Below are positions 1-12,492 of a stretch of 64,000 nucleotides of DNA, piece after piece. Under the pieces are notes generated by a model that ran no database searches, was not told where the DNA came from, and worked only from the letters and a program-made list of their open reading frames with translations. The DNA is from Brachypodius melanocephalos (Eukaryota; Chordata; Aves; Passeriformes; Pycnonotidae): contig VZSR01000520.1 in NCBI GenBank assembly GCA_013398615.1, forward strand, positions 28,811,604 through 28,875,603, read 5' to 3'. The number at the start of each line of letters is the position of its first letter. Positions within the stretch are counted from its first letter, which is position 1. A program made the translations under genes and the position numbers.

Positions 1-204
1 ATTGGAACTGATGCACATTCACTCCAACCAATCTATTTTTGTTTGAACCACTTACTCTGTATGAAACCAAGCATAATAACTACAGTCAATATAGATATAT
101 TTTTTTTAAATTTAAACTCCTAAATGTGCTAAAAGCAAAAAATGCTTTTCTCCCTGAAAACCAATATATATGTATAATAGGCAGAAAATGTATGCATCAC
201 TGAA

Positions 205-660
205 AGCAGGAGGGGCCGCCCCTGGCCTCGCTGGCACTGCCACCCGCGGCGGGGGGCGCGGGGACCGGGGCTTCTGCAGGGGTAGGAGGGGACCGAGTCT
301 GCCGGCAACAGCAGCTTCCCCTGGGAAAGCGGCAGCTTTCCCTTCCCGGAGCGGCGGGAGGGGAAGGGCAGCGCGTCCCGGTGCAGCGGGCTCAGGGCAC
401 GGCGGGCTCGGCCGGGGGCCGCTGTGTGCGCCGGGCGCAGGACGAGGGATTGGCCCCTGAGCCGCCTGGGGAGTCTGTGGCATTTTTTGGAAAGGGCGGC
501 AAGTGCCGTTCTCTGGGACCGAGCAGGCCAGAGCAGCAGGGGAGACCGAGGGCAGAGTACAAGGGCGCGCTGGAGCAGAGCAGCAGCTGAGCCGGGTGGG
601 GCTGAGCTGGGCTGGGCTATGCTGGGGCGGCAGCTGCAGTCGGAGGAGAGGCACTGACCC
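205..660. promoter_or_regulatory. CpG island, candidate promoter
   Basis: The block is strongly GC-rich and CpG-dense, with many CGG, GCGC and CCGG motifs, while both flanks are AT-rich. Such islands in bird genomes usually mark promoters or first exons. An inverted CCAAT box (ATTGG) lies at 449-453, and an AT-rich TATA-like stretch (ATATATATGTATAATAG) lies at about 164-180, just upstream for the + strand. Several frames stay open across the block on both strands, but they are Pro/Arg/Gly/Ala-rich, as expected from GC-rich sequence, and resemble no protein I know. Neither the transcript direction nor the gene can be decided, because no clear exon with good splice signals is visible. Confidence 0.6.
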
Positions 661-933
661 CGCTTTCCTGCATTGTTCCTGCTCTCAGGGGCAGCCAGAG
701 GGACGGCGAATAATGTGTGGGGAGGGGATTGGGGAGAAGAAAACAGGGAAGAGAGCCTTGGCAGACGCAAGGACTGCTTTCCCTGTGTGCCCATTTTTTT
801 GTCTCAGTACCAGAATCGATAGTTAGAACGTTGTTAATTGACGGTAAATGAAATTGGTCGAAACTCCCCCAAATCAGCAATCTGTTTTTTGCCCATCACA
901 TCAAAATACCTCTACAAGTGGACAGAAATGAAC

Positions 934-935
<2 letters not shown>

Positions 936-965
<30 letters not shown>
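936..965. repeat. Poly-T run at the edge of an assembly gap
   Basis: Thirty T residues run straight into the N block that follows. The homopolymer probably caused the sequencing or assembly break. It could be the tail of a minus-strand retroposed sequence, but no element body is recognisable beyond it. Confidence 0.9.
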
Positions 966-1048
966 NNNNNNNNNNNNNNNNNNNNNNNNNNNNNNNNNNN
1001 NNNNNNNNNNNNNNNNNNNNNNNNNNNNNNNNNNNNNNNNNNNNNNNN
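966..1048. other. Assembly gap (83 N)
   Basis: This is a run of unknown bases. Open frames that appear to cross it are artefacts of the gap and should not be read as genes. Confidence 0.99.
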
Positions 1049-2740
1049 TCTGCTTTTGTTCATCAAGCAGCTTGTCACTTTTCATCATCAAGATGTTAAT
1101 ACGCAGGAGAAGGAGAACTTCAAGAATGATCAAAACGTCTTATCAAGGTTGGAGGTGGAGTCTAAGATGGTTTATGTCTATCCTGGTTGCTTTTGAAATG
1201 GAAGGTCATTCAGAATTGCCTATTCTGACCACAACATCATCAACTACTACTTGTGCAAAGTACAAGAAGCTGCTTCCTTCCTATCCTTCCTCTACAACCT
1301 TACAATATGTCAAAGCTAGGAAGTGCTAGGATCTGATGGATAATCATGGCTGGGTCTTCTGTGTTTTACAGCTCCTCCTGGATCTCACAGACTGTCACCT
1401 GTGTTTTCCTATGCTCACACCCATCTTTTCTGTTAGAGGAGTCCCCTCTTGTTGTGACAGCTTTAAGATGATTCTTGCACAAAGATTCAAAAGCTTCAGT
1501 TTAGTCATTCTGTTCCCATGCTCCTAGGAATCAGTGGTCATTACCAGAACCTCATAAAACACACTGAATAGTGAATGGCTTGTTTCCAATTACATGGAGT
1601 TATGTCCAGCATGCCACTGGACCTGTTCTGAATGCCACAAAAGAGAGATCTCAGACCATTAAGGGAATGTAGACCGGTGTTGGTAGGCAGAGCTGATTGA
1701 TCCAGGAGCATCTATGAGGGCAAGCTTCAGACCCCAGTACCTCTCACTTAATCCATTTAGCACTGTGTTTGCATGTTTGCTGAGGCATTCAAAAGGGCTT
1801 TATGGAAAGAAGGATTTCTCTATAATGAATGGAAACAAACAGATCAAAAGGCAGAGATAAGAAAACAGACAGGATTTCAAACCTAACCTGTGTTTAAATG
1901 AGTGGCTGTCAATATTAATAACATAAAAGCAGCAGTGAAGTGTGGCTGACACATGCCAGGTAGAGAATGCTTAGAGACATCTGAAAATCCCATCAGAAAT
2001 TGCAAAGGCAAATGTAATTAGCATGTCTGGAATTGTCTTAATTCATTGGGTTTATATTGTCTTGAGAAGCTGGCAAGGATCCTCTGCACATAGCTTGTGC
2101 AGGCACAACTTTTCCCTTTTCCGGTGCTTTTTACCCCTTTTTGGCAGTCTATAAATGGAGGTAGGGGGTGATGCTAACACTGGATGTTCCTACCTCTGGC
2201 ATAAAGCAGTTTCTCAATGTATTCAGGATTCAAGACTTGTTGAAATTTCAGACCCTACTTGTCAGTTCTGCATGCTGGAAGAATTCAATTTTGCTCTGAC
2301 TAAATGTGCAGGTCAAAAGACAGAGGCATTATCAGAATGGTGTGGAGGCCTGTGGCTGGGCTTGCTGATGCTGCTGTAGGCTGGGAGAGCAAAGTTGTGT
2401 GGGGGAAAGAGCAGAGAGGCCAGTGTGAGATACCGAAAAGGTAATGGCTCAAACATTTTTAAAATCACTGAGGAACTTTGCCCATTGTACCAAACTGTGC
2501 AAAGAAGAAACTGCTGATCTGTGACCACTGAAGCCCACCCCCAAATATGCCTCCTGATGGGAATTTGGACCATGACTTAAGCCACTTGATGGGACAAGTA
2601 AACGAGGCTGGGGGAGGAGAATGTACCCACAAGGAAAACCAAACTCAGCAGCTGTGTTGAAAATCAGCTCTGGCTAAATTTGGCAGGGGGAGGCCATAGC
2701 CCACCAAGCTGGGTTTGGATACTATCCTTCCCTCAGCTGA
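1049..2740. other. Unique non-coding stretch, nothing recognised
   Basis: The base composition is ordinary and AT-leaning. The only open frames are short and resemble no known protein. I see no repeat family, RNA gene or strong splice-bounded exon. Confidence 0.5.
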
Positions 2741-2765
2741 GGGAGGAGAGGAGAGTTTTTGGGTG

Positions 2766-3437
2766 TGTGATGGTGTAACCCCTGGTCAGGATAAGACAGA
2801 GTCGCTGAACGCCCTGAACACCAGAGGCTACAAGCCAGATAAGAAGGAGACCCTGTGGAGAATCCTCCCTTGCACAAATGGACTCAGTTGTAAAACTCCC
2901 TGCCCTACCCTGGAAAGGTCACATTCACACGGGACATTCACATGAGAGGTAGCTGTCATTTAAAAGGTGTCATAAACCGTCAAAGACCCCCAAAGTGCCC
3001 CCAGACTAATTTCTGAGGCATTCCACCAGAGGACTGCACATGATCCAAAGAGTTGCAACAGATCCAGGGTTGGTTGCAAGAGACAGTGTAAAACTCTCCC
3101 CCACAGGGTAGGTGCTGAGGCATTCCCACATGTATCTGAACTATATTAATCCATAGAACTCTGTGTTTTGTGGGACCCCCCACCACTGAGAAGACTGAAC
3201 AAGAGGACCAATGGGATGCCACTGCCCCACAGAGTTGTGATATCTTTTTACTTAATATGTATCTCTCTCACTCTCTTTCTCCCTTTCGCCCCCTTTTCTG
3301 TTTCTTTCTATCTGTCTTTCTCCCTCACATTTACTGTTAAATAAAATCCATACTATTGACTTTGGCATGTGGTCTTGTTTGCTCTTTAATTTGAGCAGAG
3401 GCATCTCTGTAATAATTTCAAAAATTGGATCTCAACA
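2766..3437 (+). mobile_element. ERVK-type LTR, probably solo or a 3' LTR
   Basis: The segment is laid out like an avian ERVK (class II) LTR. It begins with TG near 2766 and contains a conserved body with runs such as CCACAGGG and GGGACCCCCCACC. A long CT-rich tract follows at about 3265-3330, then an AATAAA polyadenylation signal at 3340-3345, and it ends with CA near 3437. A purine run (GGGAGGAGAGGAGAG, 2741-2755) lies just upstream in the position of a polypurine tract, so this may be a 3' LTR with a little internal sequence. I found no matching target-site duplication, and the ends are approximate. No retroviral gene remnant is recognisable beside it. Confidence 0.65.
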
Positions 3438-5040
3438 GCAAGTGATGGCTTTAGTCAAAACCAAGGGTGGTTGAATTGACTGTGGATGTGCACTGCCTTT
3501 GTAGGACCAGACCCAAATGTAGATACAGTACAATGAGGAGTACAAGATCAACAGGTAGAGGGATAGATTGGAGAAATCAGGTATAAAGAAATGCAGGAGC
3601 TGAAACTGCAGTTTAATGTATCTACAAGTACACATTTAGCAGGCAGTGGCTGATGACAACATAGGGATTTGAGGGCTCCACAGTAAATTTCCAAAGCTAT
3701 TTGCTCAGCAGATTAGTGTGTAACCCAGGAAATCGATAACCAAAAAATGTGGGGTTTTATGTTGAAGCTGGCAAACAGGTATAAAATCACAGTTAAAAAT
3801 GCAGAATGACTACACTCTCATGTCTGAATAAACACATCTGGTGGAACTGTGGGAGGGCTACAGGGCACTCAGCTACATTTTTTTTATGGGACTTTGGCAA
3901 TGAAGGGAGAGCCTCTGCTGGAATATTTGGCAGGATTTGAAGCAGTGGTGGTGGGAGTACCTTGTGAGCTCAGGGTGCAGAGCAGGCTGCTTTTAGTGTC
4001 AATCAGGGCACTGGCCCTATACAGGGTGGATCAGCACCACTAGTGTCAGCTGTAAAGAGACATGATTTGATTTAATGAACTCATCCAGGCAACTAAAGGG
4101 CTAATATGATTCCTAAAATACAAACACTACAGGGAAATCTATTAACTGTGACTAAAATAAAAGCCTAGCTGAAAGTGAATCACAGACCCAGCTGTCACAG
4201 AGCAGTGGTTCCTGGCTGCCAAGTCATGAGCACAGTGCACAAAACACAAGTGAATGGGCATTGCTAACCCTGAGACTCCTGACTAGGTCTGAAGAATATC
4301 TGCTATTTCTAGTCAGGTTTATGTGTCAGTGCTGGCATTGCTGACAACATTTCAGAGCTGGTAAAGAAACCGAGTGACAGCACTGCAACACCAAGCCAGG
4401 TGGAGAAGGCCAGGTGAGTGAATAGCACAGTTTGGAGGAGAAGAGAGAAGTCAGCTGTGACAATAGTTGAAGTAGAATAAAAGGGCTGAGGAGGTCATAC
4501 AAACAGGTGCAGAGCATTGTTTGATTTCTGCATGAATCTCAGCTGTAGAAATGCTGTTCTTGAGCCAACAAGTTGCTGCTGTAGCCTGGATCCACAAAAG
4601 GGCTGGTGAAAGCAGTGGGCAAACCCAGATTTTCTGCGAAATACCTGTGTGGAGGTCAAGACAAGCTCTGGGTGAGTAAGGCCAGACAGAATGAGGCTGG
4701 AATAAAAAAAAAATAAAATAGGATGATAGCAAGAGACTACAGACCATGTTTCCAGATGATGTCTTGGTTTGAATTGTGGCCACACTGGCATTGAAATATC
4801 AGGTGAACTGCTGCTCTTGCTTCCCTGGGGGAATGGTCAGAGCTGAAATAACTCAGCAGCCCTGGGCTGGTGCATTTGTTTTTATTTCAAAACATAATGA
4901 TATTATTTTTCTCCTCCTACTGCCCTTTTTTTCTCAAGTGTCTAGAATTGGTATTTCTGCTATAACTAGGTCAGGGAACATAAGTAGGTCAGGGTGAACT
5001 TTCTAAATGTGGCAGATCTAGAAGCAAAGCTGAAGAGGGA

Positions 5041-5520
5041 AGACCTGACTGTGTGTATAAACAAAAGGTGGCAAGCTGGGCCTGGTGGGAGGGATGATCC
5101 CTCAGGAAAGTGGTGAGAGCTGAGAAATACCTGTGTGGGAACTGAGAAAGGAAAGTGAGGTGTGGGGCAGGGAACAGGGCCTGAGGGGGTGAGAAGGTTT
5201 GGGAATGGAGTATGAGCTGAGGGGAGGAGTAGGGAAGAGAATGGGATTACAACTGTAGACGTAAGGAGAGCAAAGAAAGCATTAGAGAGGGGCTAAGGCT
5301 GAGGAGGGAAAGAGCAAGGGATGTGTAGGTGAGAGGAGCTTAGGAAGATTGGGAATGGGGTTGCATGGAGGACAGAAGGTGGCAAAACATTGGGAAAAAG
5401 GCTTAAATGGTGAAGTGTATCTGAGAGGGAAAGAGTGTGAAGGGCACAACAGGGTTGATGTTTTTAACTAGAGAGTGGAAAATGAGAGTTGAGAGGCAGA
5501 AGAACGTGATATTCATGTAG
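5041..5520 (+). repeat. Purine-rich (G/A) low-complexity stretch
   Basis: For about 480 bases the + strand is strongly enriched in G and A, with many GAGG, GGGA and GAAAG words and few pyrimidine runs. It is not a simple tandem array. Long purine/pyrimidine asymmetry can favour unusual DNA structures or mark degraded low-complexity sequence. No coding potential is visible. Confidence 0.6.
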
Positions 5521-7773
5521 TGTGAAGCTGCCAATCCCAGCAAAGGTGTGGTGAAGCCATCATCGTGTTCTTTCCCTGCTCTCTGGGAAGGGTGAGCATG
5601 CTGAAGGCAAAATTACAGAAGAGAAGGGGCTTGTGACTGTGCTTGTGCTTCTCAGTTGCACCTCATTTTGCAGGGGCATTGCTGACTTTGATGTCAAAGC
5701 TCTGACTCCCATCCAAAGTTTGGTGTTCTTCTGCTGGAGTCATCAAAATTTGCTTCCCTCAAAAGCAAAGATGATGAAGTTGCAGCAATGGGAAGAGATG
5801 TTTACATCAAAGGGAGAAACCCCCAGGGTTTGAAAGTTAATAATTTTTATGTGACTAATTTTGTGTCTTAGTCACCCAATGCCTTGCATGTTTGGGGTTG
5901 CCAGGTTGAAAATGATGCATGTGACCCTCTGGGACCACTCAAACTATTATTCCATGAAAATGTGGAGACTTCATTTCCCCATTTGCAGCATCTCCCTCCT
6001 TCTTTTATCACATTTTAAGTATATTCACGGGTGCAAAATCTGTGCCTCTGTGCAGGCTGCGTCTGCTGTGGGAGAGCATTCTGGGTCTGCTTCACACACC
6101 TGGGAATCCTTTGTCTGAACTGAGTAGGAAGGACACTGCATTGCACAGTACCTTGTGGTCTCCCAGGCAGCTTATGTCTGCATCCAGCCCAGCTCCCAGA
6201 GCTCCTCTCCTGATGATGGTTCTGCTGCCCCATTAGGGTGTGTGTGGTGCTGCTCAGAGGATAGAGTGGCAGCCTGCAGGGAAAGTTGTCCTGTTTGATT
6301 ATTATTGCCAGCCCTGGCTGTAAGATCCACTGGGGCAGTGTTGGCAGTGGGACAACCAGAGCTGTCATCTGAGGCTTGTGGACAGAGATCTGCTGTAGCT
6401 GAGCCCTTGTCAATGGTCCTTACTCCCATAGTTGCCATATTAATACTGAAAGTAATTTCAGTTTTCTTCTTCAATGGAAGTTACTAGTCCTAGCTGCTGC
6501 TCAAGTTTTACAGGGTTTAGCTTTTTCTATTTGTTTTGGATAGCTATTACATAGCGCCCTACTGAAATTTGCTTCTTAGGACTAAGAGCAGTGGATTTGG
6601 AAGAGAAAGAAGAAGGACAAAAAAGAAATATTTGTTAAGGAGGAGTTGAGTCTCCTAGTGACACCAGCCTGGTGAGCCTTCCCTTTTTCACTCGCAGAGA
6701 TGTTGGCTGTGAAGGGGGTGTGCAGCTTTGGTTCTAGCAGCCAAACGACTTTGGGCCATTGGCAGTTCTGGAGTATTAAATCTATAGTTATCTCTGCATA
6801 GGCACTGTAAACAGATGGAATCAGCTGGAATCAGTGGGCAGGGGTTAGGTAGACCTGATAGGGATATAGTGTTGTATTCCTGAGATATTAATTAAAAATG
6901 TCTGAGATTATTCTTGTGTACCAGCATACATAACCTCCAAGAAAGGCTTTAGGATATTGACTTTAAGCTTCTTTTGTTGATTGTTTGGTATTTTAAAATC
7001 AGAATCTCTAGGTGAATGCAAGAGCAAGACAGGGCAGCAGCATTTACTCTTCACTGGCAGTAGAGCAGATTTGTCTATGGACACTCTGCAATATTCCTGT
7101 AGGAGTGGAGGGTAAAGTTGTGTTCTTGTACAGAACAGTCAGATGTCTCATTTGGGGATGTTCTTTAGGATGAATTAAGCATCTGGATAATCCTAACTTG
7201 TTGTAAATCCAAAGGTGTAATTTGATGATACCCTAGAGTGACCAGCTTAAGAGTATTAAGCAAACCCTTTTTTTAAAAAAGTTAAGAAACATAAAAACAT
7301 GTTTGGTTGTTTTTTCCCCCCAATTACTTCAGAGGGTTTTTTTTTTCCACATTGAAATTTTTCCTCAGTACTTTAATTTAGTAGAAAAAATGGAGTACAA
7401 TTATTAACTCCCTTTGGGCTATCATTTATAGCCATTTGATTTTTTTCTTTACTCCCAATACTACTCCTGACCATGACTACTTATATTACTTAAAAAAATG
7501 CAGAACAAATATGAACTTATTTTGGTGGTGAAATGTGCCTTGAAAGAAAATATTATAGTTTAGAATATTTCAAAATATTTCATTTGATGAAACACCATGG
7601 AATTATGTGGAAACCAGACTGCAATATGAAAAGCTGAGCTGTCCAAGTGAAGCAGGGAATGAATGTCACAACGTTGCAATTGAGTTTTTTGAATACAAAC
7701 ACAAATTTTGCCAAATCAGTAGCAACTTTTCAGAACTGCGATCACAGCATCTGATTTGTTATTATTACCCCAA

Positions 7774-7796
7774 CTATTATTATTATTATTATTATA
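7774..7796 (+). repeat. (ATT)n microsatellite
   Basis: A short perfect ATT trinucleotide run of about seven units. Confidence 0.85.
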
Positions 7797-8140
7797 GTTA
7801 AGCTTTACCCCTCTGCTTTCTTCTGTGAACATTAAGAACAAAGGCTACTCTGGGACTTCACAGTGAGTTCAGACAGCACCAAAGCAGCATAGCAACATGC
7901 ATTAGACATGAGGAGAAGTCACCACAGAGATGAGGCAGACAACTGGGATTAGTGATGAGCAGTCACTAGACTCTGTTGTGGTACTGATACCTCTTAAAAA
8001 GGAGCACCAAGAGTCAGAGAATTACAGAATACTGTTATGCCTTGCCTGATTGTTGTGAAATCAAAGATGAGGCTGGCATCCAGTTGGCTCAGGTCTCCAC
8101 TTGAATGAGTTTTCTTTCTCTCTCAGCTCTCCCCCTGTTT

Positions 8141-8141
<1 letters not shown>

Positions 8142-8198
<57 letters not shown>
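8142..8198. repeat. 57-base poly-T homopolymer
   Basis: An uninterrupted run of 57 T bases, preceded by a CT-rich leader. It lies 228 bp before a minus-strand CR1 tail but is not part of it, because CR1 ends in short 8-bp-type repeats rather than poly-A. The exact length is doubtful, as sequencing commonly miscounts such runs. Confidence 0.9.
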
Positions 8199-8203
<5 letters not shown>

Positions 8204-8426
8204 CTCCTCTCTTAGTACCTTCAAAAGTACTCCCTGCCCCACCACCCAGAGTCACTTCCATAATGGCACAGCTCTATGCTGCTTCCCAGGCATCTTCCTC
8301 ATACCTTGCTGGTTTCCTAAGGAGACTCTATGGTTTACAGGACCCCTACATTTCCCCTGCAGAGACAATGTTATGTCACTCCTAGCTTCAAAATGCAGCA
8401 GATGGAGGACCCACATACCAGTTAAG

Positions 8427-8610
8427 ATCATAGAATGGTTTGGATCAGAAGGGACATCAAAGATTATCTCATTCCAACCACCTGCCATGGGCAGAGGTGC
8501 CTTCCAAAAAATCAGGTTGTTCAAAGTCCTGTCCAACCTGGCCTTGAACACTTCTAGACAGGGGGCATCCACAACTTCTCTGGGCAACCTGTTCCAGTTC
8601 CTCATTTTCT
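8427..8610 (-). mobile_element. CR1 LINE, 3'-terminal fragment
   Basis: Read on the minus strand, this is the 3' end of an avian CR1. It encodes the C-terminal peptide NWNRLPREVVDAPCLEVFKA, a hallmark of the end of CR1 ORF2, and finishes in a tail with ACCATTCTATGAT near 8427. It is heavily 5'-truncated, keeping under 200 bp of a roughly 4.5-kb element, which is typical for CR1. It is inactive. Confidence 0.9.
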
Positions 8611-9234
8611 TTTGAAAGCCTGCTAATTAAAATCTTTTTAGAGAGAGATATGAAGGAAACCTGTTACACATATGGGGAGAAATCTAATCACATATATCTG
8701 CTGGAAGCATCTGCAAATGAAAGAAGAGAAGGAAGGTTAAAAGAGTGTGTTTAGCAGAAGGTTGCATAGCAAGTAAGATGTGAAGATGCAGATAAATAGT
8801 TATTAAACTATTGACACTACCTGTAGCACTACCAAAACCTTTAATCTGTTACCAAGTCTTATGTTAAATTACAAAGATAACTCCGTGGTTGCATTTTATG
8901 ATTTCTACATATTAAATATGGTGTTGATATCAGCTTTTGCCCTGGACTAGTAGTATGCCCAAGAGAAGGCTATAGAGGCATATTTGCCTTATACAAGATG
9001 TTGAAAAGGTATTTCATAACTTTTCAGGTAGATTCTGTGTTGCTTTCCTCTTTGCTTAATCTTTGATACTTACCTGTTTCTTTGAAATGTATCCAATTCT
9101 TCCTACAGATAAACTACATGCAAGATGTGTCAGTAGCACTGACACACACATTCCTTCAGAGGGTCTTATGGTATGCTGGGAACCTGATCTTCACTGTGCC
9201 ACTAGGGCAGAAAGATTTTGTGCTCTGGGCCTTG

Positions 9235-9400
9235 ACCTGCAGCTCTGGAGATCTGCATTTAATTTTCAGTTCTGCCACTTACTTCCCAAGTGACCTTGTG
9301 CGAGTCATTTATTCTCTCAGCATTTAATTATCACCCTTTTGCAGATGAGAAGTTGACACTTCTCTGCCTTCCAGAGAGTAATGTGAGGATAAATTCATCA
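9235..9400 (+). mobile_element. MIR-family SINE remnant
   Basis: The segment follows the MIR consensus order. It contains TTCTGCCACTTACT, then GTGACCTTGTGCGAGTCATTTA, which matches the MIR core (two joined words), then a TTTTGCAGATGAGAAGTTGA block and TGTGAGGATAAATT. The tRNA-derived head is missing or degraded. MIRs are ancient amniote SINEs mobilised by L2, so this copy predates the bird lineage. Confidence 0.75.
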
Positions 9401-12400
9401 ACCTTCATGTTCTGCTGTGAACAATGGGAGTTCACTGAGGCAAAGCAAAGTCCAATGAGGAGATGAGACAGCATAGGGAACCAAAGCAAGGGTGAAGCCC
9501 ATTTTAACTAGCTAGAGAGCTGTCCTGTATGAAGAGAGTGTATAATGTCTTGCAGGGATTTACATCAATCCTCTGAGTGTGCAGTGCTATGACCTCAGTA
9601 TCCTAACCTTCATTACAGTGACAAACTGGAGGATGGGGGGAACATGAGGTTCCCAGGTCTCTTTTAGTAGGTAGTCATCAGATGGCTCATTTGCTTATGT
9701 CACTTTTTTGTGATGCTCCTGCCTTTTCATTTCTGTAGCTAGTCTGAGTCAAGCATGGAAAATGGTCATTTACTGAGATTACAGAATGTGGGTTGTATCA
9801 CAAATAGCAGGAAAAGGTGCAAAGCATAAAAATGCTCTCTTGGAGAGAAAATGTTCCACATCAGTCTGTGTTGTCATTGTGATTTATTGTTCTAGAACAG
9901 TTGAACATTTCTATTCTCACTGCCAAAGGACTTCAACTGTATGGGACATTTCCAGCATTCCCTAAGGAGATGGCTTCCATTTTTACAGGTGACAGCTGTG
10001 GGTCTTGGTCACATGAGCATATAACTTGACTTTGGAGTGAAGTTATTAAAAAAAAAAGTGCAATTCAGAGGAGTAGAATTGTGGCTGAGGTGTTTGAGTC
10101 AGCTGCCTACGTCCCTCTTGGCTGTGGTTAGTCACAAAGTGCATGCCACAGATACTTAACAGTCCAGACAGTGCCTCCCTTGTTTGGATTCAGATGGAAA
10201 CCTCCAAGACTTCTAAGCAGAGGACTACTGCCCCTTCCTTTGTAGCTGTTCCTGCAAGTAATTCAAACTTGTTGACCGTATTTTGCAGCTGTTGCTCTGC
10301 TGACGTTCAGAAGGGCGAATTTCAAGTGCCTTTCTCATCTTGCTCCTTCAAGAGCAGGTGAGCATTGAGCATCCTTCTGTGTAGTCAGAACACGAACTCA
10401 ACCTTGAAGTCGTTTGGGATGTTGAGTTACATATGGCACTTGGCCTCTTTTCAGGTATGGATGAAGGCAATTGCTTGCCCCCAGTACAGCTAAATGGAGT
10501 TTCGGATTTTTAGCACTTTGGAATGTCATGTTACAAGACAGACCTCTCTGTTAATGGAGGTTACTGGTTATGAGGTGGAAAACATTAATAAACACTAGAC
10601 TTCATTATTTTTATTATTTTTTTCAGGTACTGAAAATCTACCTTTCCCACTTGCTGCTTGATATTAGATAAAAAAAAAAAAAAAGCCTTGGTAATTGATT
10701 TAACTTCAGAATGAAGTTCTCTTGATTTGCAGCTTCCAGGAAATGCAGATAGTCTGTTTGGATGTGTGCATTTTGGGATCTTTTGGAAGCCTTCTGCCTG
10801 TGAATCTCTTGGTTTTATAAGATGATACTGTGTCTTGGCTATCAGGGTCCAAGATGCAAGTAAAAGAGGGAATAGAGACTTAGGGGACCAGATTTTTAAA
10901 TATTCAAGTGGCTAATGGCAATCTCTTTCAGTTTGAAGAAGGCGCTTGTATATATTTGGGATGTAAGATCTCATTGGGGAAGCAAGTTTCCGTGGGTGGG
11001 GGTTTGCTTGTTTGGGGTTTTATGTATTTTTTTGTTGTTTTGTTTTGTTTTTCCATTTCCTTTCTGTCCCAATGACACTTTAAAAATCTCCTTCCCAGCA
11101 TTTCTAATGTTAGGAAGAATTCTAGGAAAATCAAGCAGCCTTTGCTGCATCTTCATCCTGGCTTCTCTGGAGTAATGTTGTAGGGGTATAAAACATGCTT
11201 CCTGTTAGGGAAAAATGTGCTGTAAAGAAGGAAGCCTAAGTAAATATACAATAAAGAGATGTATAAAAGTGTCTTCAAGAGACAATTCATGGCTCTGTTA
11301 GTATCACAATGAGATTTTTGTGGGGGTTTTTAAAGGCCCTTGCTGTAGTACAGGGAATGACTCTAATGCCAAACTTTAAACCCCATGCTGAAAACAAACA
11401 GCCAGCATGTTCTCAGCCTTTTCAGCATCTGTTAAATAAGGCAGTATAAAGAGCTGTGCTGTGGATATTAGAGGCTTGGCACACTCCTAGTATAGCTGTC
11501 ACTGGGAAAAGGTATTTATAAAATGTGCTATGGAGCAAATATGGTATTGCTGCTAATAGTGAAGCAGCCCCAGCAAAATGCCTTTGGAACTCACATGAGG
11601 TGTGGTAATGCAACAAGACTTTTCATCAAAAAATCACAGAGTGGGGAATGAACAAAGCCTTCCTCTTCCTGCAGTGTGTCAGGTCGTACGGGTGGGCACA
11701 GCTGATACTTAGGCACACGTAACAAAACTTGGCAACAGGAAGTGAAGGGAAGTCACATGCTTAGCAGAAACTTCAAGGGCACACTCAGGAGACGGAATGT
11801 AATTACTCAATTTGGATTTTTGCCATGACAGTGAGTTAACCCTCAGAGCAAGTATGGTTTTATTTATCTCTCTTCCCCATCCTTAGAGTTCCGAAGATTA
11901 GAGGTAGGCACTTAGGATGCTTTATCTAATTTTTTTGATAAGCATTTTCTATGACTTGCATTCTTATAATATTTGAGCCTTAAAAGCATGAATTAAATTA
12001 GTCTAATATGTATCTGTGACTCTGAGAAGTATTTTTCCTGATGCTTTTTCACACCTAGAAATGGTCCCTGAGAAAAGTATGAGACTGGGGCAGTTTGGTT
12101 TGCTCCTTGCTTTGGGGATTACAGTTTTAGTTACCGTTCTTTTTCACAAGAGAAAGGTATAAGTTTCCAGGTTAGGAAACAATGGGTAATTTAATGAGCC
12201 TCAAAAGACCTAGTGGAAAACAGGGCATTTCCCCTCACTGCTGCCCTTGCTCATGATGAGTGCAGAATGAGGGGCCAATCACTGTATATTTCATGAACAA
12301 AATATCAAGTTTGTTCCTGTATAGTGTATTGTATGTTAGGCAGCTGGCCTGTCCCCTCTTCCTTCTGGCTGACAGTAGGATTCTCTGATCAGGTAAGGTT

Positions 12401-12487
12401 TCCTGTTATGTGAGCCCTACCAGGGGAGGGCACATGGAAAGCGTGTGCTTCCTCTCATTAAAGTCTTGCTTTTGATGAAAGAGGTGA
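9401..12487. other. Non-coding stretch, nothing recognised
   Basis: Three kilobases of AT-leaning sequence with short unrecognised frames. A run of 15 A at about 10670-10684 is the only simple-sequence feature seen. Confidence 0.5.
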
Positions 12488-12492
12488 GATGT
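12488..12492. repeat. Target-site duplication, left copy (GATGT)
   Basis: Five bases immediately before the TG of the LTR at 12493. They match exactly the five bases after its terminal CA, at 13095-13099. Confidence 0.85.

Larger units (their letters stand above)
3438..8141. other. Non-coding stretch, no gene or repeat recognised
   Basis: Only short, unrecognised frames occur over 4.7 kb. The one notable compositional feature is the purine-rich stretch at 5041-5520, listed separately, together with a small (ATT)n tract near 7774-7796. The region is consistent with intergenic or intronic DNA. Confidence 0.5.

Noticed and set aside
838..1329. Open frames crossing the N run near 1 kb
   Set aside because: They depend on unknown bases and on a poly-T run. 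There is no real coding signal.
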